Source of the DNA: Orthonyx spaldingii | Taxonomy: Eukaryota; Chordata; Aves; Passeriformes; Orthonychidae | DNA length: 64,000 nt | Direction of reading: 5' to 3' | Assembly (NCBI GenBank): GCA_013397795.1 | Contig: VZTJ01005971.1 | Span: 1 to 64,000 of the forward strand | In this document: positions 1-10,949 of the stretch, piece after piece | Numbering within the stretch: position 1 is the first letter of the stretch | Layout of the letters: each line of letters begins with the position of its first letter | The notes under the pieces: model-generated | Seen by the model: the letters and a program-made list of their open reading frames with translations, nothing else | Database searches by the model: none | Told to the model about the DNA's origin: nothing | Made by a program: the position numbers and the translations under genes

Positions 1-2
1 GG

Positions 3-500
3 GAAGTGAAAGAGGAGGTGATGAAGGAGATGAAGGAGGAGTTGAGGAAAAACATTTCCTATGTGGCACCAGTGCGAATCACAGGCCCCACAGTCAAAAC
101 CCGACGTCCCCCAGCTAAAGAGAGGGAGTACACCCCACGAGTAGACCTGTAATTTTTTCTGCGTGATCACGGGGAAGACATAAGAAGGTGGGATAGGAAA
201 CCCACTTCTGTCTTGACAGCACGGGTACGTGAACTCAAAGAGAAAAACACTAACCGAAAAGGTCCTGCTAGAATAAAGATAGCCTCAACCTCCCGTGACC
301 AAGCTACCAAGTATGACAAAAGAGAAGATGATATGTCGGATCCCCTTAAAAGAACCTCTAGTATGTATACCCAGAAAAAGAATGATAACCAAGTTTAGAG
401 GGGTCCTGCCTCTAGCCAGGTAGAAGCATGGGAAAACCGGGTCTTTTAAACAGTGTAAATCCGATAGCCTGACACATCAGAACCACAGAAATACGAAGCG
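3..500 (+). pseudogene. ERV gag/pro linker remnant
   Basis: Translation in the pol frame gives a highly charged segment beginning with Glu/Lys/Met repeats (positions 3-50), possibly a short coiled coil, followed by a basic Pro/Arg-rich stretch (about 96-145). In-frame stops begin at 150, 396, 447, 456 and 465. The segment is in the same frame as the protease that follows, so it is the end of gag or the gag-protease junction. No zinc knuckle (CX2CX4HX4C) is visible. The Lys-rich character may be increased by G-to-A change, because Glu/Gly/Arg codons become Lys, Arg or Ser. Confidence 0.55.
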
Positions 501-740
501 TTGGTCGACACTGGTGCGCAGTGTACCCTAATGCCATCAAAACATGTGAGGGTAGAACCTGTCTCTATTGCTGGGGTGACGGGGAGATCACAGCAGCTGA
601 CCCTAGTAGAAACCAAGGTGAGCCTGACTAGAAAAGAGTGGCAAAAGCATCCCATTGTAACTAGTCCAGAAACCCCGTGTATTCTGAGTATAAACTTTCT
701 CCGGAACGGCTATTACAAAGACCCAAAAAGACTCAAGTGA
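489..740 (+). pseudogene. pol: ERV aspartic protease remnant
   Basis: A retropepsin-like domain. The catalytic Asp-Thr-Gly lies at 507-515, inside LVDTGAQ (501-521). Near the C-terminal end (about 680-700), the second conserved retropepsin motif shows Ser and Asn where Gly and Asp are usual. Both changes fit G-to-A. The first in-frame stop after the domain is TGA at 738. The domain would have cut the Gag-Pol polyprotein. It is followed in frame by RT. Confidence 0.85.
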
Positions 741-1600
741 GCTTTTGGAATAGCTGCTGTGAAGGCAGAAGGCATTAAGCAATTGAACACCTTGCCTGAA
801 CTATCAGAGAATCCTTCCGCAGTTGAACTCCTGAAAGTGAAAGAACAACGTGTCCCAGTTGCCACCTCGACAGTACACCGCCGACAGTACAAGACAAATC
901 GAGATACCGTGATCCCAATCCACAAAATGATCCGTAAGTTAGAGAACCAAAGGGTAGTCAACAAAGCCCACTCACCCTTCAACAACCCCATTTGGCCAGT
1001 GAGCAAATCTGACAGAAAATGGAGACTGACTGTAGACTATCGTGCCTTGAATGAAGTGACTCCACCGCTGAGCGCTACCGTGCCGGACATACTGGAGCTC
1101 CAGTACGAGCTGGAGTCCAAAGCAGCGAAGTGGTACGCCACCATTGACATCGCAAATGCATTTTTCTCCATTCCTTTGACAGCAAAGTGCAGACCTCAGT
1201 TTACCTTCACCTGGAGGAACATACAGTACACCTGAAACCGACTGCCCCAGGAGTAGAAACACAGTCCTACCATCTGCCATGGACTGATCCAGACTGCGCT
1301 AGAAAAAGGTGAGGCTCCAGAACATCTGCAATACATTGATGATATCATTGTGTGGAAGAACACGGCTACGAAAATATTTGAGAAAGGAAAGAGGATCATC
1401 AAGATTCTCTTAGAAGCTGGCTTCGCCATCAAAAAGAGCAAAGTCAAAAGACCTGCCCGAGAAATCCAGTTCCTAGGGGTAAAGTGGCAAAATAAACGGC
1501 GTCAGATTCCCACCAAAGTCATCAATAAGATCACTGCGATGTCTCCACCAACCAGCAAAAAAGAGACGCAAACTTTTCTAGGCGCCATAAACTTCTAAAG
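741..1600 (+). pseudogene. pol: ERV reverse transcriptase remnant
   Basis: RT fingers-palm region in the same frame as the protease. Visible motifs are the WRLTVDYRALN block (about 1020-1053), motif A with the catalytic Asp in TIDIANAFF (about 1140-1166), and motif C YIDD (1332-1343). Stops are at 1233 (TGA), 1254 (TAG) and 1596 (TAA). The first is just before the LPQG-type motif, whose Gly reads Glu (GAG at 1251). The second sits just after it. All are one or two G-to-A steps from TGG. Both catalytic motifs survive, so loss of function comes from the stops. Confidence 0.93.
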
Positions 1601-2219
1601 AATGCACATCCCTGAATACAGCCAAATCGTGCGCCCTCTCTACCTAGTAACCCGCAAAAAAAATAATTTCCACTAGGGCCCTGAACAGCAACAAGCCTTC
1701 GCCCAAATCAAACAGGAAATCGCCCATGCGGTAACCCTTGGCCCAGTCAAGACAAGACCAGAAGTGAAAAATGTGCTCTACTCCGCAGCCAGAAACAATA
1801 GTCTGTCCTGGAGCCTTTAACAGAAGGTGCCTGAGGAAACTCGAAGCCGACCACTGAAATTCTGAAGTCGAAATTACAGAGGGTCCGAAGCCAACTACAC
1901 CCCAACAGAGAAAAAAATCTTGGCTGCCTATGAAAGAGTCCAAGCTACCTCAGAAGTAATCGACACAGAAACCCAACTCCTCCTAACACCCCGACTACCA
2001 GTGCTGAAGTGAATGTTTAAAAGAAAAGTTCCCTCTACCCACCACACCACCGATGCCACATAAAGCAAATAGATTACCCTCATTACGCAACGCGCCCGTA
2101 TTAGAAACCCGAACCACCCTAGAATCTTAAAAATAATCACAAACTGACCAGAAAGTAAAAACTTTGGTCTCACTGATAAAGAAAACCAAGAACAAGTAAC
2201 TCGTGCTGAAGAAACTCCA

Positions 2220-2620
2220 CCTTACAACCAACTGCCACAAAAAAAAACATGCTACGCCCTCTTCACTAATGGTTCCTGTCGCATTGTAAAGGCAAATCGA
2301 AGATGAAAAACAACTGTATAGAGCCCCACACGACAAGTTGCAGAAACTACTGAAAGAGAAGATAAATCGAACCAATTTACTGAACTGAAAACTGTCCAGT
2401 TAGCCCTGGACATTACTGAAAAAGAGCAGTGGCCAAAGTTATACCTTTACACTGATTCCTAGATAGTAGCCAATACTCTGTAGGGTTAGCTAGAAAAGTG
2501 GAAAAAGGCCGGTTAACAGCGTAAGGGGAAACCAATCTAAGCTACTGATGAGTAGAAAAACATCGCTGCCCGAATAAAAAAACTACATGTGAAAGTCCGC
2601 CACGTAAACGCCCATGTTCC
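2220..2620 (+). pseudogene. pol: ERV RNase H remnant
   Basis: RNase H domain following a stop-riddled RT connection region (1601-2219; stops at 1674, 1818, 1863, 2010, 2061, 2070 and 2145). Of the four DEDD active-site positions, the first (FTxGS motif, codon 2268) and the last (HVxAH motif, codon 2607) read Asn. The Glu at 2382 and the Asp of the TDS motif at 2454 remain. Stops inside are at 2304, 2319, 2460, 2481, 2487, 2514, 2538 and 2553. The two Asp-to-Asn changes are GAY to AAY, the same direction as the stops. Confidence 0.85.
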
Positions 2621-2699
2621 TAAGAACCGAGCTAATAAAGAGCACCAAAACAACGAGCAAGTAAATCAGGCTACAAAAATAAAAGTGGCACAAATAGAC

Positions 2700-3640
2700 T
2701 TAGATTAGCAACATAAAAGAGAGTTGTTCCTAGCTCGATGGGCCCATGACACCTCAAGCCATCAGGGCAGAGATGCCACCTATAAGTGGGCACGAGACCG
2801 AAGAGTGAATCTAACCATAAACAACATCTCCCAAGTTATCCATCAGTGTGAGACGTGTGCTGCGATCAAGCAGGCCAAACAGGTGAAGCCTCTGTAGTAT
2901 AGTGGGAAATGGTCCAAGTACAAATATGAAGAAGCCTGACAGATTAACTACATCACACTACCTCAAACCCGCCAAGGCAAGCACTACGTGCTCACAATGG
3001 TAAAGGCCACCACTAAATAACTGAAGACCTACCCTGTGCCTCATGCCACTGCCCGCAACACGATCTTAAGCCTTCAAAAGCAGGTCCTTTAGAAGCATAG
3101 TACCCCTGAAAAGATTAAATCTGACAATAAAACTCATTTCAAAAACAACCTCATAAACACCTGAGCTAAAAAACACGGTATCAAGTAGGTGTACCATATT
3201 CCTTATCATGCACCAGCTACCAGAAAAGTAGAGCGATACAACGGCCTGCTTAAAACCACCCTAAAGACACTGGGTGGGGGGACTTTCAAAAATTAAGAGA
3301 TACATTTGGCAAAGGCCACCTAGTTAGTTAACACACGAAGCTCCACTAACCGAACTGACCCTGCCCAATCTGAATCTTTGCAGACAACAGATGGAAATAA
3401 AGTTCCGGTAGTGCACATGAAAGAAATGCTAGGGAAGACTGTTTGAGTCAACTCTTCCTTGAGCAAAGAGAAACCCATCCGTGGGGTTGTCTTCGCTCAA
3501 GGACCAAACTGCACATAGTAAATAATGCAGAAGAATGGGGAAACACGTTGTGTACCTCAGGGAGATTTGATTTTGGGTGAGAACTGCCTGTAATACTGGA
3601 ATGCCTATGTACCACTGTTTGCTGAATGTCACTGCCACTA
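2700..3640 (+). pseudogene. pol: ERV integrase remnant
   Basis: The zinc-binding domain shows His codons at 2745 and 2760 and a CETC pair at 2847 and 2856. In the catalytic core, the first Asp position (codon 2946, before a YITLP-like string) reads Asn. The second Asp (3123, in SDNKTHF) and the Glu (3231) remain. A C-terminal SH3-like strand region is visible near 3540-3600 (CVPQGDLILG). Stops are at 2706, 2895, 2937, 3018, 3090, 3162, 3186, 3294, 3321, 3444, 3516, 3519 and 3591. No dUTPase or env reading frame follows. Confidence 0.9.
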
Positions 3641-3770
3641 TTTATATATATATTTGTATATAGTTACATTTACATATGTATATAGGTAAAGTAATGCATG
3701 TATGTATGTAGTTATAGATATGTGTGTTTGCAGCTGAGCTGTATTGATTTAAATATTAATCAAACGGTAT
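3641..3770. repeat. TA/TG-rich low-complexity spacer in the ERV
   Basis: Between integrase and LTR is TATATA- and TGTATG-rich sequence with no open frame. It occupies the place where env would lie in an env-bearing provirus. Confidence 0.7.
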
Positions 3771-3793
3771 GGGAAAAAATTCGGGGTGGATAA
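3771..3793 (+). promoter_or_regulatory. Candidate polypurine tract of the ERV
   Basis: A purine-rich run (GGGAAAAAATTCGGGGTGGA and the next bases) lies directly before the TGTTGAGG start of the LTR. That is where the plus-strand primer of a retrovirus is found. It is interrupted by TTC and T, so the exact primer is uncertain. Confidence 0.5.
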
Positions 3794-4591
3794 TGTTGAG
3801 GTTTGGAATCCTTCTTTTTGTTTCTCTTATCTTAAAGAATTTTTGCCCATCCGTTGCTAAGACACCATAACGTCTGAGTGCTTAAAAAAAACAATAGAAA
3901 GACTAGTCGAGTAAAAAAACTTGTAAGTAGCTATTCCCTTATTTGGACATTCCCTCTTGAAGGGGGCAGAGATCTCGGGACAGCTGAGCTGAAAAAAAGG
4001 AAGGAGAGCAGTAGCTGGCTCTCTTTGCCTCTCGGCATTCAGAAGAGAAAGAAACTGCCGTTGCTTGTCACCACTGTGAAGTTTTCCTGGCTCCTGCTGC
4101 CTGCCTGCCTCTCCCGGAGCCAGCCCCTGCCAGCCGTAGCTTGGGAGTCGGGCTGCCCTGCCCTGCCCAGCCCTGCCAGACCCCTGCTGCAGCTTCGAGG
4201 TTTCTGCCTACAAGAAGTCCAGGCTCCATCCCTGTTAGGGCCGTGCCTGCCATCACTTACCAAGGAAAGACAGCCGAGACCTGTGCTACAGCGCCCCCTG
4301 CAGCCGAGGAAGAGCCATCGCACCCGTCCTGCCCAATTGCTAACAGGGAGCAAGAAGAGACTGGACTGGGAGTTTGCTCTGTTCTTGTTTGTTGTGGTTG
4401 CCATTGTTGTTGTTTGTCTGTCTTAATATATATATATATTAGTAAAGAACTGTTATTCCTTTTCCCACAACATTACCTGAAAGCCCCTTTAATTTCAAAA
4501 TTATACTAATTCGGAGGAAAAGAGATTACATTTCCTATTCCAAGGGAGGCTCCTGCCTTCCTTAACAGACACCTGTCTTCAAACTAAGACA
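3794..4591 (+). mobile_element. 3' LTR of the endogenous retrovirus
   Basis: About 798 bp, from TGTTGAGGTTTGGAA to AACTAAGACA. The ends form an imperfect inverted repeat starting TGT/ACA. It is GC-richer than its surroundings and contains Pro/Leu-rich spurious ORFs (about 3878-4509). An (AT)n run at 4426-4439 is followed by AGTAAAG (4440), a possible variant poly(A) signal. The LTR does not show the obvious G depletion seen in pol. Ends are inferred from terminal dinucleotides, because the 5' LTR is not in the window. Confidence 0.75.
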
Positions 4592-4639
4592 CCCCGTATG
4601 TCATTTGCATATAATTCTGTATGAGAGTGGTTAAATAAT

Positions 4640-4782
4640 GAAACAGGTTGCTCAGAGAGGTTTCACAATCTTTGAATTTCTGCTGGAGTTGAGTTAAACT
4701 TGAGCAACCTGATCTGACTAGAGAAATAACTCCTGTCTTTCAGAGGTTCTTGCCAACCAAAATGGTTTTGTGATTATGAGTT
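4640..4782 (+). mobile_element. CR1 LINE 3' end, degraded
   Basis: The segment contains the CR1 tail phrases 'aacaggttgctcagagagg', 'gagcaacctgatct' and a decayed terminal 'ggttttgtgattatg'. It is a 5'-truncated and diverged copy with no coding capacity. Confidence 0.7.
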
Positions 4783-7169
4783 AGTAATAAAATTACTGTG
4801 GTTGCTAAAAGTGGTTAGCTAGCACAGTTATTGCCAAGAGGAGAAACAGCTGATACAACCAGGAGTTTTTTGGAAGCTGCTGGATATACTTACCTGGTAT
4901 GCAAATCTTCTTCCTCTTAATGTAGTGGGATCACGCAACAGAATATTGCTTCCTCACACCATTTTATGTTCAGGTTTCTTAATCCCCAGAAGAATTTATC
5001 TCAATAAGTATTATCTTTTGATTTTCTTCTAGGGATGAAATATCATTGTTTCCCTGGCAACTTTTTATTTAATGCAGCTTTTTATCTGCTTCTCTGTAAT
5101 TCTTTCTGCCACTCTTTTTGTATACACATTCCACTAAACAATAATCAGCTCTTGAAATTATAATTCACCCTCCCTGAAATCTTCTACTGTCAAGGTTAGA
5201 TTGTTTAGAAGCAGTGAGCCCTACTTCTATTTCTTTTAATTCATAAATAATATGAACTCACAGGGTATTTTTTTGTTCTGTTTATTTGTTTCCTAAATGC
5301 AGAACATTCTTCCACACCTTATTTAAGGGTTGTGTAATGCAAGAAATGGAAAAAAAAAGCAATCAAACTCCAACTCAGGACCAAAGAGACTAAAGCATTA
5401 TGAAACCCAAACCAGCATCAGAAGATGAGCTTTACAGAAGACTTATGAAGACACAAAATGTACCCATTAACTCTCTGGTTTCAGAACAGTTACTCTGAGG
5501 GAACTTCCCTTGTCAAAGCAAATAATCTAAATAATTTACTTGTAATATCCAGGTTTTTGGCTGCTAATTTTTGTTTCCAGTGTGCAAGTAAATTGCAAAC
5601 CATGTTTCTGCAAAGATCACTTGTCCTCTGAATTGTTTTAATAGAGATTTGTCTATAAGAACAAAAGCTGGTATAGTATCTCTGGATATACCATTTACGT
5701 GACCAATACTCAAATGCCACGCACAAGTTCCAGATCAAATTTCTCCTGGAGAACAATAATGTACTGAAAAGAGCAAAAAGAAAAAGTCACCAGAATACTC
5801 TAAAATATTAATTCATGCAAAAAGATTAAAATAATTTAATTCATTCCATTTAACAAAATTAATATTACCAGGTTTTTTGCTTCTAGTCTATGGTGATGCA
5901 GAAAACAAAAGCTCGACTAAGAAAAACCCAAAACCTCCACAACTTTTTTCTTCATTTTACTTTTCATTAACAAAAGAAAAAAAAAAAAATTAGTCAAAAC
6001 CTTAGAATTTGTTCTTCCACAGATTTAGACTAGAAGATATAGCAAGATAGATGTATTTATTGACTACTACCATGACTTACAAAATATCCATTGATCTCTT
6101 TAGCCATGACAGTTTCTAAAAATAATTGGTTGATGTTTTGAAAACATAGAGCAGAAAATATAGTTCCAAAAGAAGACAGACCAAGAAAAATTTGTATTAG
6201 ATGAAACAATACCGCTACTGGCAAACACTGATACACAACGTTTGCACACTTTCAAGCAAAAAAAACTCCTCAGTGCCTGGCTTGATTAATCAGAAAGATG
6301 GGTATGGGATGTGTAACTTCTTAATAATATATCACTCCTGAGTTTTCATATAACTGTTCGATTCTGACAGGTTGTAACCTTCATGAAGGAAGTGAAGAAG
6401 AAGGTAAACAGAAGAAATATATTTTAAAATTCTCTTATAGTTCATAAATATTTTTCACTTTTTTAAATTAAAATAATTATTTCCAGAACCAATCATGATT
6501 TAAAACACAATTCAAGAAACAGTCTTATAGGGTGGGGAATTTTTTTGGCACATTTTAATGCAATGATTTTGGATTATAAATGCAATGTTTTAAAACTATA
6601 AACATTCACATAGGTGTCTGAAAGGAAAGCTATGAATAAAACCTGTCCTTTAATTTGAGTGAGTTGATAATTACAAATGAATTGTTCACACAGCTCAGAA
6701 TTTACGGTTATGAAATCCACAAATATATGTTATTTATTATGCAGCTTCATTTTTATAGGTAGAGTTTAAGCCCTGCTTGCTTGAGGTAGACTAGGTGAGA
6801 TTGAATTTGCAGACCAGGTGAATTGAATGAGCACATAATGAATGGGAGAAATGCACCAGCTGTGTCAATTTCCCATGTTAGAATATGGGTTTATGAGCTG
6901 TAATCATCCACTCTAGTGTGTAATTAGAAAACATTTTGTTCATATATTTGAACTTACAGAGCATTCCAGAGTTTACTGGCAAACAGGCTTTAAAAGGTTT
7001 AAAAACATGCTTTGAGATAAGCACTATACTTTCATCTAGTGAGGCCAAGAGTAGAAAACAACTGGTGCAAGAAATGACAGGCATGAAAAATAATGAAGTA
7101 AGGAATAATCCTTACTTCAGGAAGGATTTAGGAGGTAAAAAATTCTCTGGGTAAATTAAGTTTCTTAGT
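4783..7169. other. AT-rich DNA, no gene seen
   Basis: No recognisable exon, RNA gene or repeat family was seen. It contains short A-runs (for example near 5350 and 5980). The small ORFs are chance frames. Confidence 0.6.
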
Positions 7170-7481
7170 GTCCAACATTGTGTATAAATGCCTGAAGACC
7201 AGGCTCTTTTCAGTGGTGGCCTCCGACAGAAAGAGAGGCCCAAAACGGCAAATGAGAGATTCCATCTGAACATAAGTAAACACTTTTTTATAACTCTAAG
7301 GGTGACTGAACACTGGTACAAGTTGCTGAGGGAAGTTGTGGAATCCCTCTTGGAGATATTCAAGTTCAATCTGGACACAGTCCCAGGCAACCAACTCTAG
7401 GTGACAAAGTATGAGCAGATGGGTGTTGGAGTAAATGACCTCCAGAGGGCCCTTCTAACTGCAGTCATTCTGTGATTCTGT
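7170..7481 (+). mobile_element. CR1 LINE 3' end
   Basis: Typical CR1 3' region: 'tccatctgaacataagtaaacac', 'gggtgactgaacactggtacaagttgctgagggaagttgtgg', 'ggagatattcaa', then 'gacctccagagggcccttctaactgcagtcattctgtgattctg'. The terminal ATTCTGTGATTCTG is the CR1 3' signature. The short ORFs in it are not complete genes. Confidence 0.9.
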
Positions 7482-9030
7482 AAAATATTGTCTGTTTTAA
7501 TAATTGAGATAAATTTATGTATTTTTCTATTTTCATAGAATTTGCAGCAAATCTAGCCAATTTGGTAACAGAGAAAAATGTTCTGGAAGGCTTAGAGTAA
7601 AGCAGAAGAAATTTAAAAGTTATGTTTGTCCGTGTAGTCATTCATCTGCTTTTTTAAAAGTTTGTCCCCCACACTTTGTACTGTAAATTCATTACAACAT
7701 TAAAGAATTCAGAAGGAAAAAACCCAAAACCATGTCACATTGATTGTTTGCATATTCCAACTTCGTTATGGGTAAACAATTTAGTGGTCTGTGCTTTCTA
7801 GAATGAAACCCAAAATACATTATTTTGCATAATTTCCACTGGTACCAGTGATAGTTTTTCCTATCCATTACTTCTATTTGGCATGGAAAGCATTTCAAAG
7901 ATGATCAGCACTGACTTCATTCAATACTTGCAGTTCTTTACAAGATTTTCATTCATCTCAAGATGCCTTTCCCATCTCCAGTGCAGAAAGAAATAGTCTT
8001 AATTATGGGCCTGGAAGAATTTGTAATCCTGTATTGAGGACTCCATACTATTTTGTTTACAGTAAATGTGATAGATCAGTTGAATGAGATTCCATGCATT
8101 GAGATCATCAATATCTGGATAGCTGATTTTCATTCTTTGTGCTCAGGACTTGAGCCTTGCCCTGTTTTGAACTTCCATTTGTCTGCATTTGGCCTATTAA
8201 AGAAAAAAAACTGTAGGACTTCTAAGTTAACAGAAAATTTGCATAGATAAAAGTTGTGAGTTTTTCTACCACAGAAAAAACTTCAGATATGTGTCCTCAT
8301 TAAAGTTCTGCAACGTCTTAATATATTGAAAGTGCAAATTGCTGAGACCCAAACAGTCAGAGGTGTTGAGGTGTTGAGCCCTTGCTTGCTTTAGTGACCG
8401 AATGAGACACAGAAACCTTTAGCAACCAATGCAGTAAAATCTTTTGTAAGCTGTGCTACTATGTTCTTCAGGTGCCAGATAAAGCACCCTTATATGATCA
8501 CAGAGATATGCTCAGACCTAGAAAGTAAGACAGAAGACTGAAAGAAGTTATTATCAACTCATTGAAGCATTCTTTTCACAGAGATTGGATTTATAATTTT
8601 AAGGAAATATGCCACTGCAGGCTTCCTCTGTTGTGGATATTTTTAAAAATTATACGTCCTTACTTAATTTTGAGGGGTACAATATAATAATTTCTTTTGT
8701 TACTATATCTTACTGACTATGCTATGGTCATTTAATGAATTATGCAGACACATTTTGTGTTATATAATTTCGGTTTTATAGAATTTCTCTTAGGCAACAT
8801 AATTGGACGAATACAATTTAGGTGCCATTTGTGTTTATTAAGAATAATGAAAAGGGAACAAGTTATCTCAGCAGTCAATTACCCTTCTTCAGCATTTATA
8901 CTGTAATGCTTCTAATAATTGAGTCTCAAAGCTTATAAACAGAAGAAAGAATACATTGAGAATTTTCTTAATTTTTTTGCCTAAACTTGTACACATTTTC
9001 AGAAAAAAAGATGTGAAAATGTTTGCTTTT

Positions 9031-9090
9031 TATACATATATATACATATATATGTCTCTGTTTATGTAGATGTATATATATATATATACC
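9031..9090. repeat. (TA)n-rich microsatellite
   Basis: Alternating TATATACATATA... and TGTATATATATATATA with a short interruption at about 9055-9070. Confidence 0.85.
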
Positions 9091-10878
9091 TGCACATGTA
9101 TATAAATATGTCCAAATATTTAACACTCTGGCTCACGGTAGCATAACAACACATTCTAAGAAAAAAATATTAAAAAAATTTGGAGATAACTTTACTCTGG
9201 AAGGATGTGCATTGACAAATTGGAAATAAAAGTGTTAAAAGTACATAAAGCTAAAAGATTATATATTTTAATTTTATGGCTAAGACTTATAATCCACTGT
9301 CATTGCAATAACATTGACTCTACACTCAATGTCTCTTTGTAAATAAGATACGTTCTTTGTAATAATTGATCATTTATTATACTAATGACAAAGCAGTATG
9401 ACTATCAAAAACATTTAAAAATGTGATAGCATATATAATCACAATTTGTATATATTTTCATATTATAAATACACTTCTTTTTATGGAAAAAGATCTTTAA
9501 AAGCATTTTAAAAGGATAATAGTCACATGCAGTTTTGTATGCAGTCTCACCATATTTGATGCCAGTCCAAAAAGGTATTAAAATCTATGCTTCACTCTAG
9601 ACTGACTGAATTAGAAACCCTCCCTCAGACAAGAAAAAATAGGGGGAAAAAAAAGATTTCAAAACCAGAAAAAGCTGTACAAAACATTGATTTATTTACC
9701 TTTGTAGCAATCCTACTTGTATTATTATGCAAGTAGTATGCTGTCCAATAAACACTGCAAATGGATATTTTAGTGGATATTTTAGTCACATCTCCTGATT
9801 GTCACAGTAGCAAGATCTTTCAAAGATTTTTACAAAATGAAATATTATGTAAATCTGAAAATATGTAATTTATTAAAAAATACTTCTGGACTAAGACAGG
9901 GTGCTCATAGAGGTGAATTCACTGCACACGTAGTATTCAAAGCATATTCCTTTCAGTTACATGACATTTGTCCTGCACAGATTTGTTTTTGTTTTCACTC
10001 CATTCAGTCTTGCAGAAACACTGAGCCATCTACCTTGAACTCTATGATTCCTATTATCAGCACCCTCTGGTACTTAAAACTATTCTTGCTGAAGCAAAAT
10101 TAACCTTAAATACCATACAAAGCATTAGGAACTAGATGCCAACTGGGAACTAGCACAAAAAATAAATTGATCAGTAAAAACTTACAATACATACAATTTT
10201 CTCAAGCTAGACTGCTTTGGAGACTTTGAGTCTTATAAGTTGTGGCAGAGAACTTTGCAACATGTATCGTTCATTAGAACCATAGGAAGGCAGGGTTTGT
10301 TCGTGCCCTTGAAAGTTAAAAAGAAAGGTCAAAGCTATGTGAGGCCTAAGTATTAAATTCTTTCCACTTACTCTGTGAAATTCTTGGTTACATGGATCAG
10401 ACTACTAAAAATTGTATTTAAAGTTGTTTGTGTATATTTTTTTTCAGTCCTATAGATTTATATGAACAACTTTAGAGAAGACGTTGAGCCATGGACTGTG
10501 TGAACACAGGCTGTAGTCATCAAACCATGAAAACAATGGGAAAGAAAGATTCTCTTTGATTTCACTGGAATTCTGTACTCATCTGATTGTACTCTACATT
10601 ATCTATGGTTGCTGAGGACACAACAAAGTGTTACCAGAATGTCAGCCTCAGGATGTTTTGACGCTGTTGTCCTTATGAACTACTGTGAAGTTAAACCACT
10701 AATGAATTTTATTATGTCATATTAGCATTCTGTCTGGCTTTCTTTCATTTTGTGTGTGTTTCTATCTGCTACAAATGAAGGGAAAACTCAGAACTGAGGA
10801 TCGTTGCCAATACTGAACTGTTGTACCAAATGTGAAACACACCTTCCTCTCATGAATAAGCTGTTTCAGCAATGCTGA

Positions 10879-10949
10879 AGGGGGTGGTGTTGGGGTTTGT
10901 GTTTGCCTAAGGATGGGGGGTGGGTGTGTGGGTGGGTGTGTGTGTGTGC
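10879..10949. repeat. G/T-rich simple repeat with G-quadruplex pattern
   Basis: Imperfect GGGT/GTGT sequence on the plus strand. Within 10915-10936 there are four runs of three or more G separated by loops of 1, 5 and 1 bases, which matches the usual G-quadruplex pattern. Confidence 0.8.

Larger units (their letters stand above)
1..4591 (+). mobile_element. Endogenous retrovirus, 3' part (pro-pol-LTR), env-less
   Basis: The 3' portion of a provirus; its 5' LTR and most of gag lie outside the window. In order it shows a Lys/Glu-rich gag/pro linker, an aspartic protease with DTG, RT with the YIDD box, RNase H, integrase with HHCC and D/D/E positions, a purine-rich tract and a 3' LTR. Only about 200 bases separate the end of the integrase homology from the LTR, so there is no env. 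Everything from position 3 to 3593 is in one frame (codons starting at multiples of 3) with 37 stops and no frameshift. The env-less pol and the sequence style suggest an ERVL-type (class III, spuma-related) avian element. That class is inferred; a class I element that lost env is the alternative. The coding strand looks G-to-A hypermutated. Confidence 0.93.

Noticed and set aside
713..1280. Minus-strand ORFs opposite protease and RT
   Set aside because: They are shadows of the retroviral pol frame.
3878..4509. Overlapping ORFs of up to 182 codons on both strands
   Set aside because: They lie in the GC-rich part of the 3' LTR and show low-complexity Leu/Pro/Ser composition.
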